The position numbers and the translations under genes are program-made. Below, in pieces: positions 37,582 through 45,049 of a DNA stretch of 64,000 bases. Positions within the stretch are counted from its first letter, which is position 1. The number at the start of each line of letters is the position of its first letter. Source of the stretch: Bacteroides timonensis. Its GTDB lineage: Bacteria > Bacteroidota > Bacteroidia > Bacteroidales > Bacteroidaceae. The stretch is taken from the NCBI RefSeq assembly GCF_000513195.1, contig NZ_CBVI010000016.1, positions 124,001 through 188,000 on the forward strand, read 5' to 3'. The notes beneath the pieces were generated by a model. It had not been told where the DNA came from. It did not search any database and was given only the letters and a program-made list of their open reading frames with translations.

Positions 37582-38004
37582 ATGAGTATCAATGAACTAC
37601 AAGACGAAGTGATCACCGAATTCAGCGACTTTGACGACTGGATGGATCGCTATCAACTCCTCATAGACTTAGGAAACGAGCAGGAACCGCTCGAAGAGAA
37701 ATATAAAACGGAACAGAATCTGATTGAAGGTTGCCAAAGCCGCGTATGGCTGCAAGCTGACGAAGAGGATGGAAAAATTATCTTCAAAGCTGAAAGCGAC
37801 GCTTTAATTGTAAAAGGTATCATTTCGTTGCTGATGAAAGTCCTTTCCGGGCATACACCGGACGAAATTCTAAATGCCGATCTTTATTTCATCGATAAGA
37901 TAGGATTGAAAGAACATCTTTCTCCTACCCGTAGCAATGGTTTGCTGTCTATGGTGAAGCAGATGCGGATGTATGCGCTGGCGTTTAAGGCGAAACAAAA
38001 GTAA
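37582..38004 (+). CDS. sufE: SufE-family sulfur acceptor for Fe-S cluster assembly
   Basis: 140 residues. SufE takes persulfide sulfur from the desulfurase SufS. The acceptor Cys is present in IEGCQSRVW (about residue 51), with LLIDLGNEQEPL and the C-terminal LSPTRSNGLLSMVKQM helix. The last third (from 37839) is duplicated perfectly 2.6 kb downstream. Only the final codons differ between copies (this one ends AKQK, the other AKNK). The gene is intact here. Confidence 0.93.
   Translation: MSINELQDEVITEFSDFDDWMDRYQLLIDLGNEQEPLEEKYKTEQNLIEGCQSRVWLQADEEDGKIIFKAESDALIVKGIISLLMKVLSGHTPDEILNADLYFIDKIGLKEHLSPTRSNGLLSMVKQMRMYALAFKAKQK
37839..37994 (+). repeat. 156-bp direct repeat, copy A (3' part of sufE)
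   Basis: Identical base for base to 40443-40598. The two copies bracket the 2.4-kb island of broken transposases and small genes. The identity ends four codons before the sufE stop. Confidence 0.95.
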
Positions 38005-38063
38005 TAAAAAAGCGATAAAAAGGTGGTAGGGTGACGCAAACTTTGTTTTTGCTATCTTTGCGC

Positions 38064-38336
38064 ATGTTTGTGCGCAAGAAAAAGAATCACAGCGGTACGG
38101 TGACTATTGTAGTGGTAGATAAAAGTCATGGCCGATTTCGGGAAGTTCATAATTTGGGGACTTCTTCGGATGCGCATGAGATTGATAGACTGGAGATGGA
38201 AGCCAGAAAATGGATTTCTAAGTATGTCGGGCAGTCGGCTCTTGATTTGTGGCCGGAAGAGCGTCTTCTTCCGCAGTCAGAGATAATCAGCCGCATAAGA
38301 GATCTCCGTCAGGACGGGGCAGTGCTTTTTCAGTGA
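38064..38336 (+). pseudogene. N-terminal fragment of an IS1634-like transposase
   Basis: The ATG at 38064 opens MFVRKKKNHSGTVTIVVVDK, which matches the conserved start of IS1634/IS4-group transposases (RKKKN..G...V.VV.K). It continues with HNLGTSSDAHEIDRLEMEARKWI and then stops after 90 residues. Full-length enzymes have about 500 or more, and no DDE catalytic domain follows. A -7-like TATCTTTG at 38053-38060 lies only 3 bp before the ATG. I take it as a transposon remnant; family assignment is from the N-terminal pattern only. Confidence 0.6.
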
Positions 38337-38341
38337 TAATA

Positions 38342-38602
38342 TTAAAGTTCATCTATTACCTCCTGCAGGGTCTTCTGCCTTTTCCCAGTCCGTTGTGCAA
38401 GGGACATTTCTGTCAGCCCTTTGCGGATGCCGTTCATCACCTCTTCCTTACTGATGTATTCGGTTTCTTCTTCTGTTACAGCTTTGTTTTGCAGGTTTTT
38501 CTGTGCGTTCTTCAGTGTGCGTTGTATTTTCTTCAGTACTTCCGGATTGTCTGTAGCGAAGAGTTGGCGGATGATTTCGGCGCGTTGTACGTCGAGGTTC
38601 AT
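38342..38602 (-). CDS. Small helical protein, antitoxin-like, 86 residues
   Basis: 86 residues, all-helical and charged, beginning MNLDVQRAEIIRQLFATDNPEVLKKI, with a C-terminal ISKEEVMNGIRKGLTEMS and LQEVIDEL. This architecture, a short N-terminal dimer-like helix pair and a C-terminal ISKEEV segment, resembles small antitoxins of RelE/ParE modules in Bacteroidetes. No toxin gene follows within the available 100 bp (only a lipoprotein gene on the same strand), so it would be an orphan. Function unproven. Confidence 0.6.
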   Translation of the reverse strand: MNLDVQRAEIIRQLFATDNPEVLKKIQRTLKNAQKNLQNKAVTEEETEYISKEEVMNGIRKGLTEMSLAQRTGKRQKTLQEVIDEL

Positions 38603-38642
38603 ACTTGCGGATGCTATAATCAGGTTCTCCTATAAATAAAGA

Positions 38643-38672
38643 TTACCCCTTGCCGGGGTAGGCAAAGGGTAA
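38643..38672 (-). terminator. Terminator of the 113-residue lipoprotein gene
   Basis: Arms 38643-38654 and 38661-38672 (TTACCCTTTGCC type) pair with one wobble. TCTTTATTTAT follows on the minus strand. Confidence 0.7.
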
Positions 38673-38710
38673 AAATAACAGGAATTCCCGTATCTTCCAA
38701 AAAAACGACG

Positions 38711-39052
38711 CTATATTACAACATTTTCTGTCTTTCCTATTTGGATTTGTACAGATTCGGTGATATAGGGTGTATAATCATTATCATCAGCTCTAATTAG
38801 AATTTTGTAATTTCCGGGATTTAATTCTACATGATTGGGGGCATTACTTTTTAATTTAATCATCTTTATTGTTTCATCTTGTTGCTCAAGAGGAGATATT
38901 ATAGCAAACAAGTGGTTAGTCCATTCCGGCTGCCAATCGGTAAATTCAATGTTTAGTATGCCTGTATAAGTTGTATCATCTTCTGAACAAGCTGATGCAA
39001 ATATCAGCGTTATAAAGAGTAGTCCTATAACCCTAAATGTTTTTTTTTGCAG
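38711..39052 (-). CDS. Small beta-rich lipoprotein without an ATG start
   Basis: The open frame reads QKKTFRVIGLLFITLIFASA then CSEDD, a clear lipoprotein signal. About 90 residues follow with a beta-sandwich-like pattern (VELNPGNYKILIRADDNDYTPYI, VQIQIGKTENVVI). No ATG lies in frame. The only usable codon before the signal is CTG at 39050-39052. A run of nine A at the start of the gene would put the frame in register with an upstream ATG (39074-39076) if it were one base shorter. Either a CTG start, slippage at the A-run, or decay of the start region is possible. Confidence 0.55.
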   Translation of the reverse strand: MQKKTFRVIGLLFITLIFASACSEDDTTYTGILNIEFTDWQPEWTNHLFAIISPLEQQDETIKMIKLKSNAPNHVELNPGNYKILIRADDNDYTPYITESVQIQIGKTENVVI

Positions 39053-39103
39053 ATGTAAGAATGAAATTTTGGTGCATAATTTGTATTTCGTTTAATGTGA
39101 TAT

Positions 39104-39241
39104 TTAGCAATCAAATTCTTCTTGTATGATGGAAGAAACCATTCTGGTTGATGTGCACTGGTAGTCTTCCATATCCTCGTCCTTACAAGAACTTAACATT
39201 GAAAACGCAATTAACAAGTAAATTCCATAGTTCTTTTTCAT
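39104..39241 (-). CDS. 45-residue lipoprotein peptide
   Basis: ATG at 39239-39241 gives MKKNYGIYLLIAFSMLSSC followed by 26 residues (KDEDMEDYQCTSTRMVSS...) that end with Cys. It has a compact, complete lipoprotein signal with lipobox LSSC and would leave a 27-residue acidic lipopeptide. It lies 51 bp upstream of the 113-residue lipoprotein on the same strand. It could be a genuine small surface lipopeptide or the truncated front of a longer lipoprotein lost when the island formed. Confidence 0.5.
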   Translation of the reverse strand: MKKNYGIYLLIAFSMLSSCKDEDMEDYQCTSTRMVSSIIQEEFDC

Positions 39242-39446
39242 ATTCCTTCATATTCCTTAATTCCGCAACACTTTTGAAAAAAAGAAATTAAAACGCTGGA
39301 TAATAACAAATTGACCAGCATTTTGTCATGTCAGAAGATTCACTTAACTTAGTGTTGCAAAAAAATCAAACAAATCTTCATCAGACGCGGCTAATGTACT
39401 AATAAAATTCGAACAAATTACACCTTTTGGCGGAATATTTTCAATC

Positions 39447-40419
39447 ATGGAGCAATTTGATGCTCTTTTGTCCAACGTGATTGATTCAGCTTTGGGTCTG
39501 CGAAGCAAGACCTATGGTTACCAATACAGTGAAATATTCCGTTCTCTTATGTGTGTATTCTTTTGTGGTGGTTCTTGCATTGAAGACATATCCACTCACC
39601 TCATCCACCATCTTTCCCTTCATCCCAGACTCAAGACATGCAGTGCCGACACCATCTTCCGTGCCATATAAAGAACTGACTGTTGACAACATAGCCTATA
39701 CCTCCCCAACATCAGAAAATTCATACAACTTCAACACCGCAGACAAAATGAATGAATTGCTGGTCCTGTCACTTCTGGCTACAGGTGGATTGTGCCGAGG
39801 ACAAGCGTACGATTTGGATTTCGGCCATCAGTTCATTGACACTGAAAAGTATGACGCAAAACCCACTTACAAGAAATTTACTGGATACAGTCCGGGAGTA
39901 GCTGTTGTTGCCGATTATATTGTCGGCATAGAGAATCGTGACGGCAATGCCAATGTTCGTTTCTGCCAGCAGCACACATTGGAAAGAATCTTCACAAGGC
40001 TCGAAAAGAACGGCATCCGTATTAACAGAGCGCGTATGGACTGCGGTTCATGTTCAGAGAAGATTGTTGACACCATCAAGGCGCATTGCAAACACTTCTA
40101 TATCAGAGCAAACAGATGTTCTGCTCTCTATGATGATATGTTTGTCCTATCAGGATGGAAGACTGAAGAAATCAATGGAATTGAGTTTGAACTGAACTCG
40201 ATTTTGGTGGAAAAATGGAAGGGTAAGGCATACCGTCTTGTCATACAACGACAAAAAAGGATTGAATTTCCTATGAGTGTAGACAAGGTACTGGACATAG
40301 CCAAGACACTCTCCACAATAACAATTGAACTCCCGAATGGAGAAAACGTAGTCAAAACTCTCTTCTTGACGCAGGATCAGAATCTAATTGAGCCGGTATT
40401 TGCCGCTCTTGGCATTTAG
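39447..40419 (+). pseudogene. IS1380-family transposase, frameshifted
   Basis: Frame 1 from ATG 39447 gives 74 residues (MEQFDALLSNVIDSALGLRSKTY ... SADTIFRAI) and stops at 39669-39671. The homologous protein continues in the next frame as KELTVDNIAYTSP ... RMDCGSCSEKI ... FVLSGWKTEEING to 40419. Together they make about 323 residues, shorter than full IS1380 transposases (about 420-440). One extra T at ATA-T-AAAG accounts for the break. I see no matching terminal inverted repeats. It sits inside the region bracketed by the sufE duplication. Confidence 0.8.
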
Positions 40420-40442
40420 GGTGACGCATTGTCAAAGTCAGC

Positions 40443-40608
40443 AGTCCTTTCCGGGCATACACCGGACGAAATTCTAAATGCCGATCTTTATTTCATCGAT
40501 AAGATAGGATTGAAAGAACATCTTTCTCCTACCCGTAGCAATGGTTTGCTGTCTATGGTGAAGCAGATGCGGATGTATGCGCTGGCGTTTAAGGCGAAGA
40601 ATAAATAG
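40443..40608 (+). pseudogene. Duplicated 3' end of sufE (copy B)
   Basis: Bases 40443-40598 are identical to 37839-37994 and stay in the SufE frame to a stop at 40606-40608, ending AKNK. There is no start codon or 5' part, so it cannot make SufE. This copy may preserve the ancestral 3' end that was displaced when the island was inserted, with copy A restoring the gene. Confidence 0.9.
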
Positions 40609-40621
40609 GGTGATAGGGTGG

Positions 40622-40672
40622 TAGAGTGATAAAATGGTGAGATTTATTAAGCACTATCACCTTATCACTCTA
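40622..40672. terminator. Hairpin between the sufE fragment and the XRE gene
   Basis: TAGAGTGATAA (40622-40632) pairs with 40662-40672, and GGTG (40636-40639) with CACC (40658-40661). The stem sits at the stop codon of the minus-strand regulator and 14 bp after the plus-strand sufE fragment. Confidence 0.5.
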
Positions 40673-40882
40673 TCACTCTTCCCCCTCCTGATATTCCAGA
40701 ATATCTCCCGGCTGGCAATCCAATATCTTACAGATTGCTTCCAACGTAGAAAACCGGATGGCTTTTGCCTTTCCTGTTTTCAAGATGGAGAGATTGGCAG
40801 GCGTGATATCAATTTTCTCCGCCAGTTCGCCCAAAGATATCTTTCTTCGAGCCATCATGATGTCAAGGTTTACTATAATCAT
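40673..40882 (-). CDS. XRE-family (Cro/CI-type) regulator
   Basis: 69 residues from the ATG at 40882 (the longer frame would need TTG). It is a single helix-turn-helix domain: NLDIMMARRKISLGELAEKIDITPANLSILKTGKAKAIRFSTLEAICKILDC, with an acidic tail QPGDILEYQEGEE. This is the short YozG-like regulator commonly found right behind DUF2975 membrane proteins, as here (23 bp after the second DUF2975 gene). It probably represses its own operon. Confidence 0.92.
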   Translation of the reverse strand: MIIVNLDIMMARRKISLGELAEKIDITPANLSILKTGKAKAIRFSTLEAICKILDCQPGDILEYQEGEE

Positions 40883-40905
40883 ATCATTTCTTTTCAAGGG
40901 TTAGG

Positions 40906-41523
40906 TTAAATGGTCAGCTCCTGCTCTTCCTTCAGTTTCACACCTACGGCAAAGATTTCGGTAAGAAGAGCCAGTATGATATAAAACAGCCATTCGCCTT
41001 TCAGCGTATAGGAAACCACTTCATAACCGGCAAATTGTACCTGCGAAGCGACCTCGGTATATTGCAGCCAGGAACCTGCCTCCATACAAATGCTGACAAG
41101 TATAACCCCATACGCAAAACAACGCATCCGATACACATTCTTGCGGGTAAAAACATCCCCTTTCGTCACAAAGAATACCATCCGGAAGAGGCAATAGAAA
41201 CCATATATCATAAAAAGAGCCAACAGCATAGATACGATCATCAATACCGTACGCCAACCGGAAGGTTCTATTCCGGCACCGGCAGAATCGACAGATACCG
41301 TCTCTATTTCGTAAGAAGCATACGTATTCAGTTGCGGACAAAATACAGAATCCGTTTTTGCCGCATCACCCGCTTGTAACGACAAGCTTATCGGAAAACT
41401 GGAAAACTCCCATTGTTCCCCTCCTTCATTCCATCCATCCATAAAGCCACGTGCTGCATCACCAAGTTCCACAAACAGAAACACGATGATTACCAACACT
41501 GCCAATATTCTTATTCTTTTCAT
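40906..41523 (-). CDS. DUF2975 membrane protein (second copy)
   Basis: 205 residues from the ATG at 41523. Four predicted TM segments: about 4-24, then a roughly 70-residue extracytoplasmic loop, 85-110, 128-148 and 172-192. The C-terminal motif VGVKLKEEQELTI is shared almost exactly with the upstream paralogue (IGLRMKEEQELTI). Function unknown. In many Firmicutes and Bacteroidetes DUF2975 proteins are paired with an XRE regulator, as here. Confidence 0.88.
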   Translation of the reverse strand: MKRIRILAVLVIIVFLFVELGDAARGFMDGWNEGGEQWEFSSFPISLSLQAGDAAKTDSVFCPQLNTYASYEIETVSVDSAGAGIEPSGWRTVLMIVSMLLALFMIYGFYCLFRMVFFVTKGDVFTRKNVYRMRCFAYGVILVSICMEAGSWLQYTEVASQVQFAGYEVVSYTLKGEWLFYIILALLTEIFAVGVKLKEEQELTI

Positions 41524-41537
41524 GGTTATATTCTTCT

Positions 41538-42179
41538 TTAAATCGTTAATTCTTGCTCCTCTTTCATCCTCAACCCGATGGCAAATACTTCCGCAAAGAT
41601 GAATGCCAATACACCCAGCAGAAGGCTGGAGTCGGACAGCGGGTGCAGCCAATTAAAGGAGTATCCCGGTATGGACAGCACTTGCGAAACCTGCCAAGTA
41701 TTCAGATAACCAAACACAAAGTTACAGATAGAAACCAGCAGCAGAAAAAGGCCCAACTTGCGCAACCGCTTCACATTGTTCCAGCCGAAAATCTCGGAAC
41801 GGTTGATATTGCGGATAAACTTGACGAATTGCACGATAGCCGCCACAGCGCAAATCAAAATGACCCAACTTGCCAGCATCTTACCTATCGTTACAGCAAG
41901 AGAATTCTCTGCATGAATAACTACAGCAGCCTGAGAGTAAAGAATAGGCACCTGCTCGCCGGTGGCGGCATTAAAGATAAAATCAGCATGTTCCGCAGAC
42001 ATGTTGTTGGGAAAGACATTTATCGGGTGAAGGTCAACCAGTTCGGATGCAGAAGTGGATTCCATTCCGGCTTTTCCTCCCTCAATAGCGCCCCAGATGA
42101 CAGCATAAATAGATTCGGCCATCGAAAGCAGCAGCACGACAAATACCAGTGAGCAAAGGATATTCAGTCTTCTTTTCAT
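41538..42179 (-). CDS. DUF2975 membrane protein (first copy)
   Basis: 213 residues: TM at about 5-28, a long extracytoplasmic loop (about 30-95), then TMs at about 96-117, 140-160 and 180-203, and a cytoplasmic C-terminal tail with KEEQELTI. It overlaps the CPBP stop by 4 bp (ATGA), so translation is coupled. The paralogue lies 14 bp downstream. The two share topology and the terminal motif but little else, so the duplication is old. Confidence 0.88.
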   Translation of the reverse strand: MKRRLNILCSLVFVVLLLSMAESIYAVIWGAIEGGKAGMESTSASELVDLHPINVFPNNMSAEHADFIFNAATGEQVPILYSQAAVVIHAENSLAVTIGKMLASWVILICAVAAIVQFVKFIRNINRSEIFGWNNVKRLRKLGLFLLLVSICNFVFGYLNTWQVSQVLSIPGYSFNWLHPLSDSSLLLGVLAFIFAEVFAIGLRMKEEQELTI

Positions 42180-42976
42180 AATTCAGTTGTTGTTGTAATG
42201 GGGTTGGTATCAGATATCTTATAAGTATTCAGTTTCTTCAAGGAAAGAAGGAACAGCAGTACGGCAATGACCAGGCAAATGATATAAGCCGGTTCTCCCA
42301 ATAATTGAGATGTTGTGTCCACATCCGGATAGCTCAGGCTGAGCCAGACAGAAAGGCTGTTGTTCAGGATATGTATCAGGATACAAGAAATCAGGCTGCC
42401 GGTTCTGTAATAGAGCCAGGCAAACAAGAAGCCCGAAAAACAAGCACCCACCACCTGCGCCGGGTTCAGATGGAAGATACCGAATATCAATCCCGATATC
42501 AGAATGGCCTTAACGGGACTGTATTTCTTCAGCAGTACTTTCGTAATGGAACCGCGAAACAACAATTCTTCCAATATAGGCCCCAGCACGGCAATGCAGA
42601 CAATACCCAGCCAGCCGGACTGCAACACATCAAACGTAGATTCCATCAAGTCGGGCAGAAACGTGAGATAGGACATCAAGAAATCAATCAGAAAAATAGA
42701 GGAGAGCCCGATAGCTATGCTCCAACCCAAATTGGAGGGAGAGACGAATGAGTACAGACGCTTGTCGCCCGTCAGGTACTTATTACGCCACAGATAAAGC
42801 CACATAAAGATAAAGCCGAACAGCATGGCAAATGGCAATATGGCCGTCTGCACTTGCCCAGCATCCAGTGTGCCGTAAGTGACATAGCTATATACCAGTC
42901 CGATGGGGGTAGCGGCTATCGCACCGAATATCTGCATCAGAAAGTAAATCAAAACCAATTTAATAGATGTTTTCAT
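42176..42976 (-). CDS. CPBP-family intramembrane metalloprotease
   Basis: 266 residues and about eight TM helices. The Abi/CAAX-protease motifs are complete: EELLFRG (motif 1, about 140), FHLN (motif 2, about 173) and HILNN (motif 3, about 207). Family members cleave prenylated proteins in eukaryotes and are linked to bacteriocin self-immunity or maturation in bacteria. It is the first gene of an operon with two DUF2975 proteins and an XRE regulator. A -7 box TATCTTTG lies 23 bp upstream. Confidence 0.9.
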   Translation of the reverse strand: MKTSIKLVLIYFLMQIFGAIAATPIGLVYSYVTYGTLDAGQVQTAILPFAMLFGFIFMWLYLWRNKYLTGDKRLYSFVSPSNLGWSIAIGLSSIFLIDFLMSYLTFLPDLMESTFDVLQSGWLGIVCIAVLGPILEELLFRGSITKVLLKKYSPVKAILISGLIFGIFHLNPAQVVGACFSGFLFAWLYYRTGSLISCILIHILNNSLSVWLSLSYPDVDTTSQLLGEPAYIICLVIAVLLFLLSLKKLNTYKISDTNPITTTTEL

Positions 42977-42999
42977 CGCTTTTTTTCCTTAAAAATTTG

Positions 43000-43007
43000 C
43001 AAAGATA
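43000..43007 (-). promoter_or_regulatory. -7 box (TATCTTTG) of the CPBP-DUF2975-XRE operon
   Basis: A perfect TAnnTTTG 23 bp upstream of the ATG at 42976, inside the gap after the 29-residue peptide gene. Confidence 0.6.
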
Positions 43008-43028
43008 CCACTTTTCTCTCTCAATTTG

Positions 43029-43118
43029 TCAAGCTGTGACAATAATTCCCATTGCCAACATTACCACTGTGGATAGTGACAATACCAATAGCGTAATACT
43101 CATTAATGCTCTTCTCAT
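43029..43118 (-). CDS. 29-residue membrane peptide
   Basis: ATG at 43116-43118 with a strong purine-rich lead (AAAAAGGAAAAGG) opens MRRALMSITLLVLSLSTVVM, then LAMGIIVTA and stop. It is one hydrophobic helix after an Arg-Arg start. It sits between the DUF3836 gene and the CPBP operon on the same strand. The good ribosome site and full TM segment support expression; function unknown. Confidence 0.45.
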   Translation of the reverse strand: MRRALMSITLLVLSLSTVVMLAMGIIVTA

Positions 43119-43145
43119 AACCTTAACCTTTTCCTTTTTAGCGTC

Positions 43146-43631
43146 TTAATCTATTGCCAGAAGCTGCATATCCTCGTTTGCCGTGCTATGCTCTACCAGC
43201 AAATTCCAATCGTTTTCTTTCTCATCCCACTTGTAACTCAAGTAGCTCACGGCATCTCCTTCGAACAAGTAAACTGATTTCTCTTTCACATCGGAGTAAG
43301 CATTCGTCTTATCACTCCACAAAGCATATTCTACATCAGTCCCGATTTCGGAGTAGCTGTAATTCAAACAATAATAGCGTTCATAAGCTTGTTCTATCTC
43401 GCTCCATTTCAATGCTTCTTTCTGCACTATACGTCCTTGGGCATCATAGGTGAAGTTATATTTTAAATGATTCTGCAAGAATTTGCCTCCCTCTACTTTG
43501 AATACCAGTTGTGACTCTACTTGCTCACCATTCATCACTTCATTGTAAGCGAAGTCTTTTTGATTGTTACCACCAAAAGCGTTTACTACTGCTGTTACTG
43601 CGAAGATTACTGTCATTACTAAAGTTTTCAT
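43146..43631 (-). CDS. DUF3836 secreted protein
   Basis: 161 residues from the ATG at 43631, with a Sec signal (MKTLVMTVIFAVTAVVNAFG). The body has repeated beta-hairpin elements of the YD-like form (KYNFTYDAQGRIVQKEALKW, YYCLNYSYSE, YLSYKWDEKENDW), typical of the Bacteroides-specific DUF3836. Probably periplasmic or secreted; role unknown. Three copies of CGTTTTTCGATA lie upstream. Confidence 0.85.
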   Translation of the reverse strand: MKTLVMTVIFAVTAVVNAFGGNNQKDFAYNEVMNGEQVESQLVFKVEGGKFLQNHLKYNFTYDAQGRIVQKEALKWSEIEQAYERYYCLNYSYSEIGTDVEYALWSDKTNAYSDVKEKSVYLFEGDAVSYLSYKWDEKENDWNLLVEHSTANEDMQLLAID

Positions 43632-43690
43632 ACTATTCAAATTTTATTAGTTTACTATTTGTATTTATCTGTTATTTCACTCGTTGTACT

Positions 43691-43785
43691 TCGTTTTTCG
43701 ATAATCATTTATCGTTTTTCGATATGCAAAGAAAGAACCTTTTTTTTAAACCACAAAGAAAAACAGAAAATATTTATCGAAAAAC
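43691..43785. promoter_or_regulatory. Three copies of an operator-like motif upstream of the DUF3836 gene
   Basis: TCGTTTTTCGATA occurs at 43691-43703 and again at 43712-43724, exactly 21 bp (two helical turns) apart. The inverted form TATCGAAAAAC is at 43775-43785. The motif is partly palindromic (TATCG...CGATA). The spacing on one DNA face suggests a regulator binding site. Confidence 0.5.
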
Positions 43786-44095
43786 AATAAAAAAGATGCG
43801 TTTTACGATAATCACACAGGAAAAATGCAAGAAAAAGGGTGGAAGTAGAAAAAGTAAATGGTGATTTAGCGCACTACGCATTAGGAGTGAGTCCCATGAT
43901 GAAAGGGCAAAAAAGCCGAATAGAAATGAACGGCATTTACTGACCACCCTACCTTTCAGGGCACAACGTTATATGTATGCAGAGACCCGGGGCGTTATCC
44001 GGCTATAAGGTAAAAGGCTTTCAGCCTAAGGTTGCGCTGCCATTTCGCAACACTTACGAAACTTGAGTATGTAATAAGATAAGTGATGATTCTCT
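43786..44095. other. Gap with no recognised gene
   Basis: About 310 bp. The stretch 43900-44070 is more GC-rich than its surroundings and has small internal pairings (AAAGGCTTTCAGCCT), but no ORF beyond 15 codons with a start and no terminator. It looks like a non-coding or remnant sequence and may be a dispersed repeat; I cannot identify it. Confidence 0.4.
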
Positions 44096-45049
44096 TCAAC
44101 GAAGTATAGTCTTTATCTCCGCCTCATCCCGATGGAGTTGCGCTACCAGTTCCTCTATTGTATTGAATTTCAGTTCAGCGCGGGTGCGGCGCACAAAGGA
44201 GATGCGCATGGGCTGATTATAGATATCGGCATCGAAATGGAAGATGTTGACTTCGATACTGCGGTCGGCACCATTGTTCACCGTGGGACGGTGGCCGATG
44301 CTCAACATACCGCCATATTCTTTCCCGTCAAGAAATATACAGACGGCATAAACACCGTCGGCGGGAATTAGCTTATCGGCATCAGAAACACGGAGATTGG
44401 CAGTGGGGAAGCCGATAGTACGCCCCACACGGTAACCGCCTACCACTGTACCGTTCAAGAAGTAATCATAACCCAGGCACTCCGCAGCAAGGGTTACATC
44501 ACCTGCCAGCAACAGATGGCGGATGACAGAGGAACTTACGGTATCTTCTTCTTGAATGATACCCATACCTTCTGCCGCATCCTTCTTTATATAAGAGTAC
44601 GCACGCGCAAGCAGCACCTCCATTCCAAGCTCCTGCCCGTAGCGCACATAGTCATCGAATCCTTCGCTGCGATTATGCCCGAAACGATGGTCGTAGCCTA
44701 TCACCAGCGCACGGATGCCATAGTCTTCTTTCAGCAGTTCCATAAACTGACGGGCCGTAAGACGGGCTATCTCAGGCGTAAAATCGAGCATGATGCAATC
44801 ATCCACTCCCGTTTCGGCAAGCAAAGCCACTTTTTCCTCACAGGTAGTCAGCAGTTGCGGACGATAGTCAGACTGCATCACCTTGCGAGGATGTACGGGG
44901 AAGGTAACCACCAACGAGGCCAGACCGCGCACAGCAGCAACCTCGCGCACCTGTTCTATCAGGTATCGATGCCCCCGGTGCACCCCGTCGAAGAAGCCGA
45001 TGGTGGCTACACTCGGGCGATTATCTGAACAAGTGGCTCCAATCTTCAT
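44096..45049 (-). CDS. ribF: Bifunctional riboflavin kinase / FAD synthetase
   Basis: 317 residues from the ATG at 45049. N-terminal FMN adenylyltransferase with the nucleotidyl-transfer motif IGFFDGVHRGHRYLI and HRFGHNRSEG; C-terminal riboflavin kinase with VVGGYRVGRTIGFPTANL and RTRAELKFNTIEELV. It makes FMN and then FAD. Its start lies within the last 29 bp of the HAD phosphatase gene. The set ATPase-HAD-ribF is packed as one operon. A HAD phosphatase next to ribF may act on a flavin pathway phosphate, but that is speculative. Confidence 0.95.
   Translation of the reverse strand: MKIGATCSDNRPSVATIGFFDGVHRGHRYLIEQVREVAAVRGLASLVVTFPVHPRKVMQSDYRPQLLTTCEEKVALLAETGVDDCIMLDFTPEIARLTARQFMELLKEDYGIRALVIGYDHRFGHNRSEGFDDYVRYGQELGMEVLLARAYSYIKKDAAEGMGIIQEEDTVSSSVIRHLLLAGDVTLAAECLGYDYFLNGTVVGGYRVGRTIGFPTANLRVSDADKLIPADGVYAVCIFLDGKEYGGMLSIGHRPTVNNGADRSIEVNIFHFDADIYNQPMRISFVRRTRAELKFNTIEELVAQLHRDEAEIKTILR

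Noticed and set aside
38342..38602. Complete toxin-antitoxin pair
   Set aside because: Only the antitoxin-like half is visible; no toxin-like ORF lies within 300 bp in the expected place.
43888..43983. Short frame MMKGQKSRIEMNGIY and its continuation
   Set aside because: Only 15 codons with a start before the stop, with no ribosome site. Treated as non-coding.
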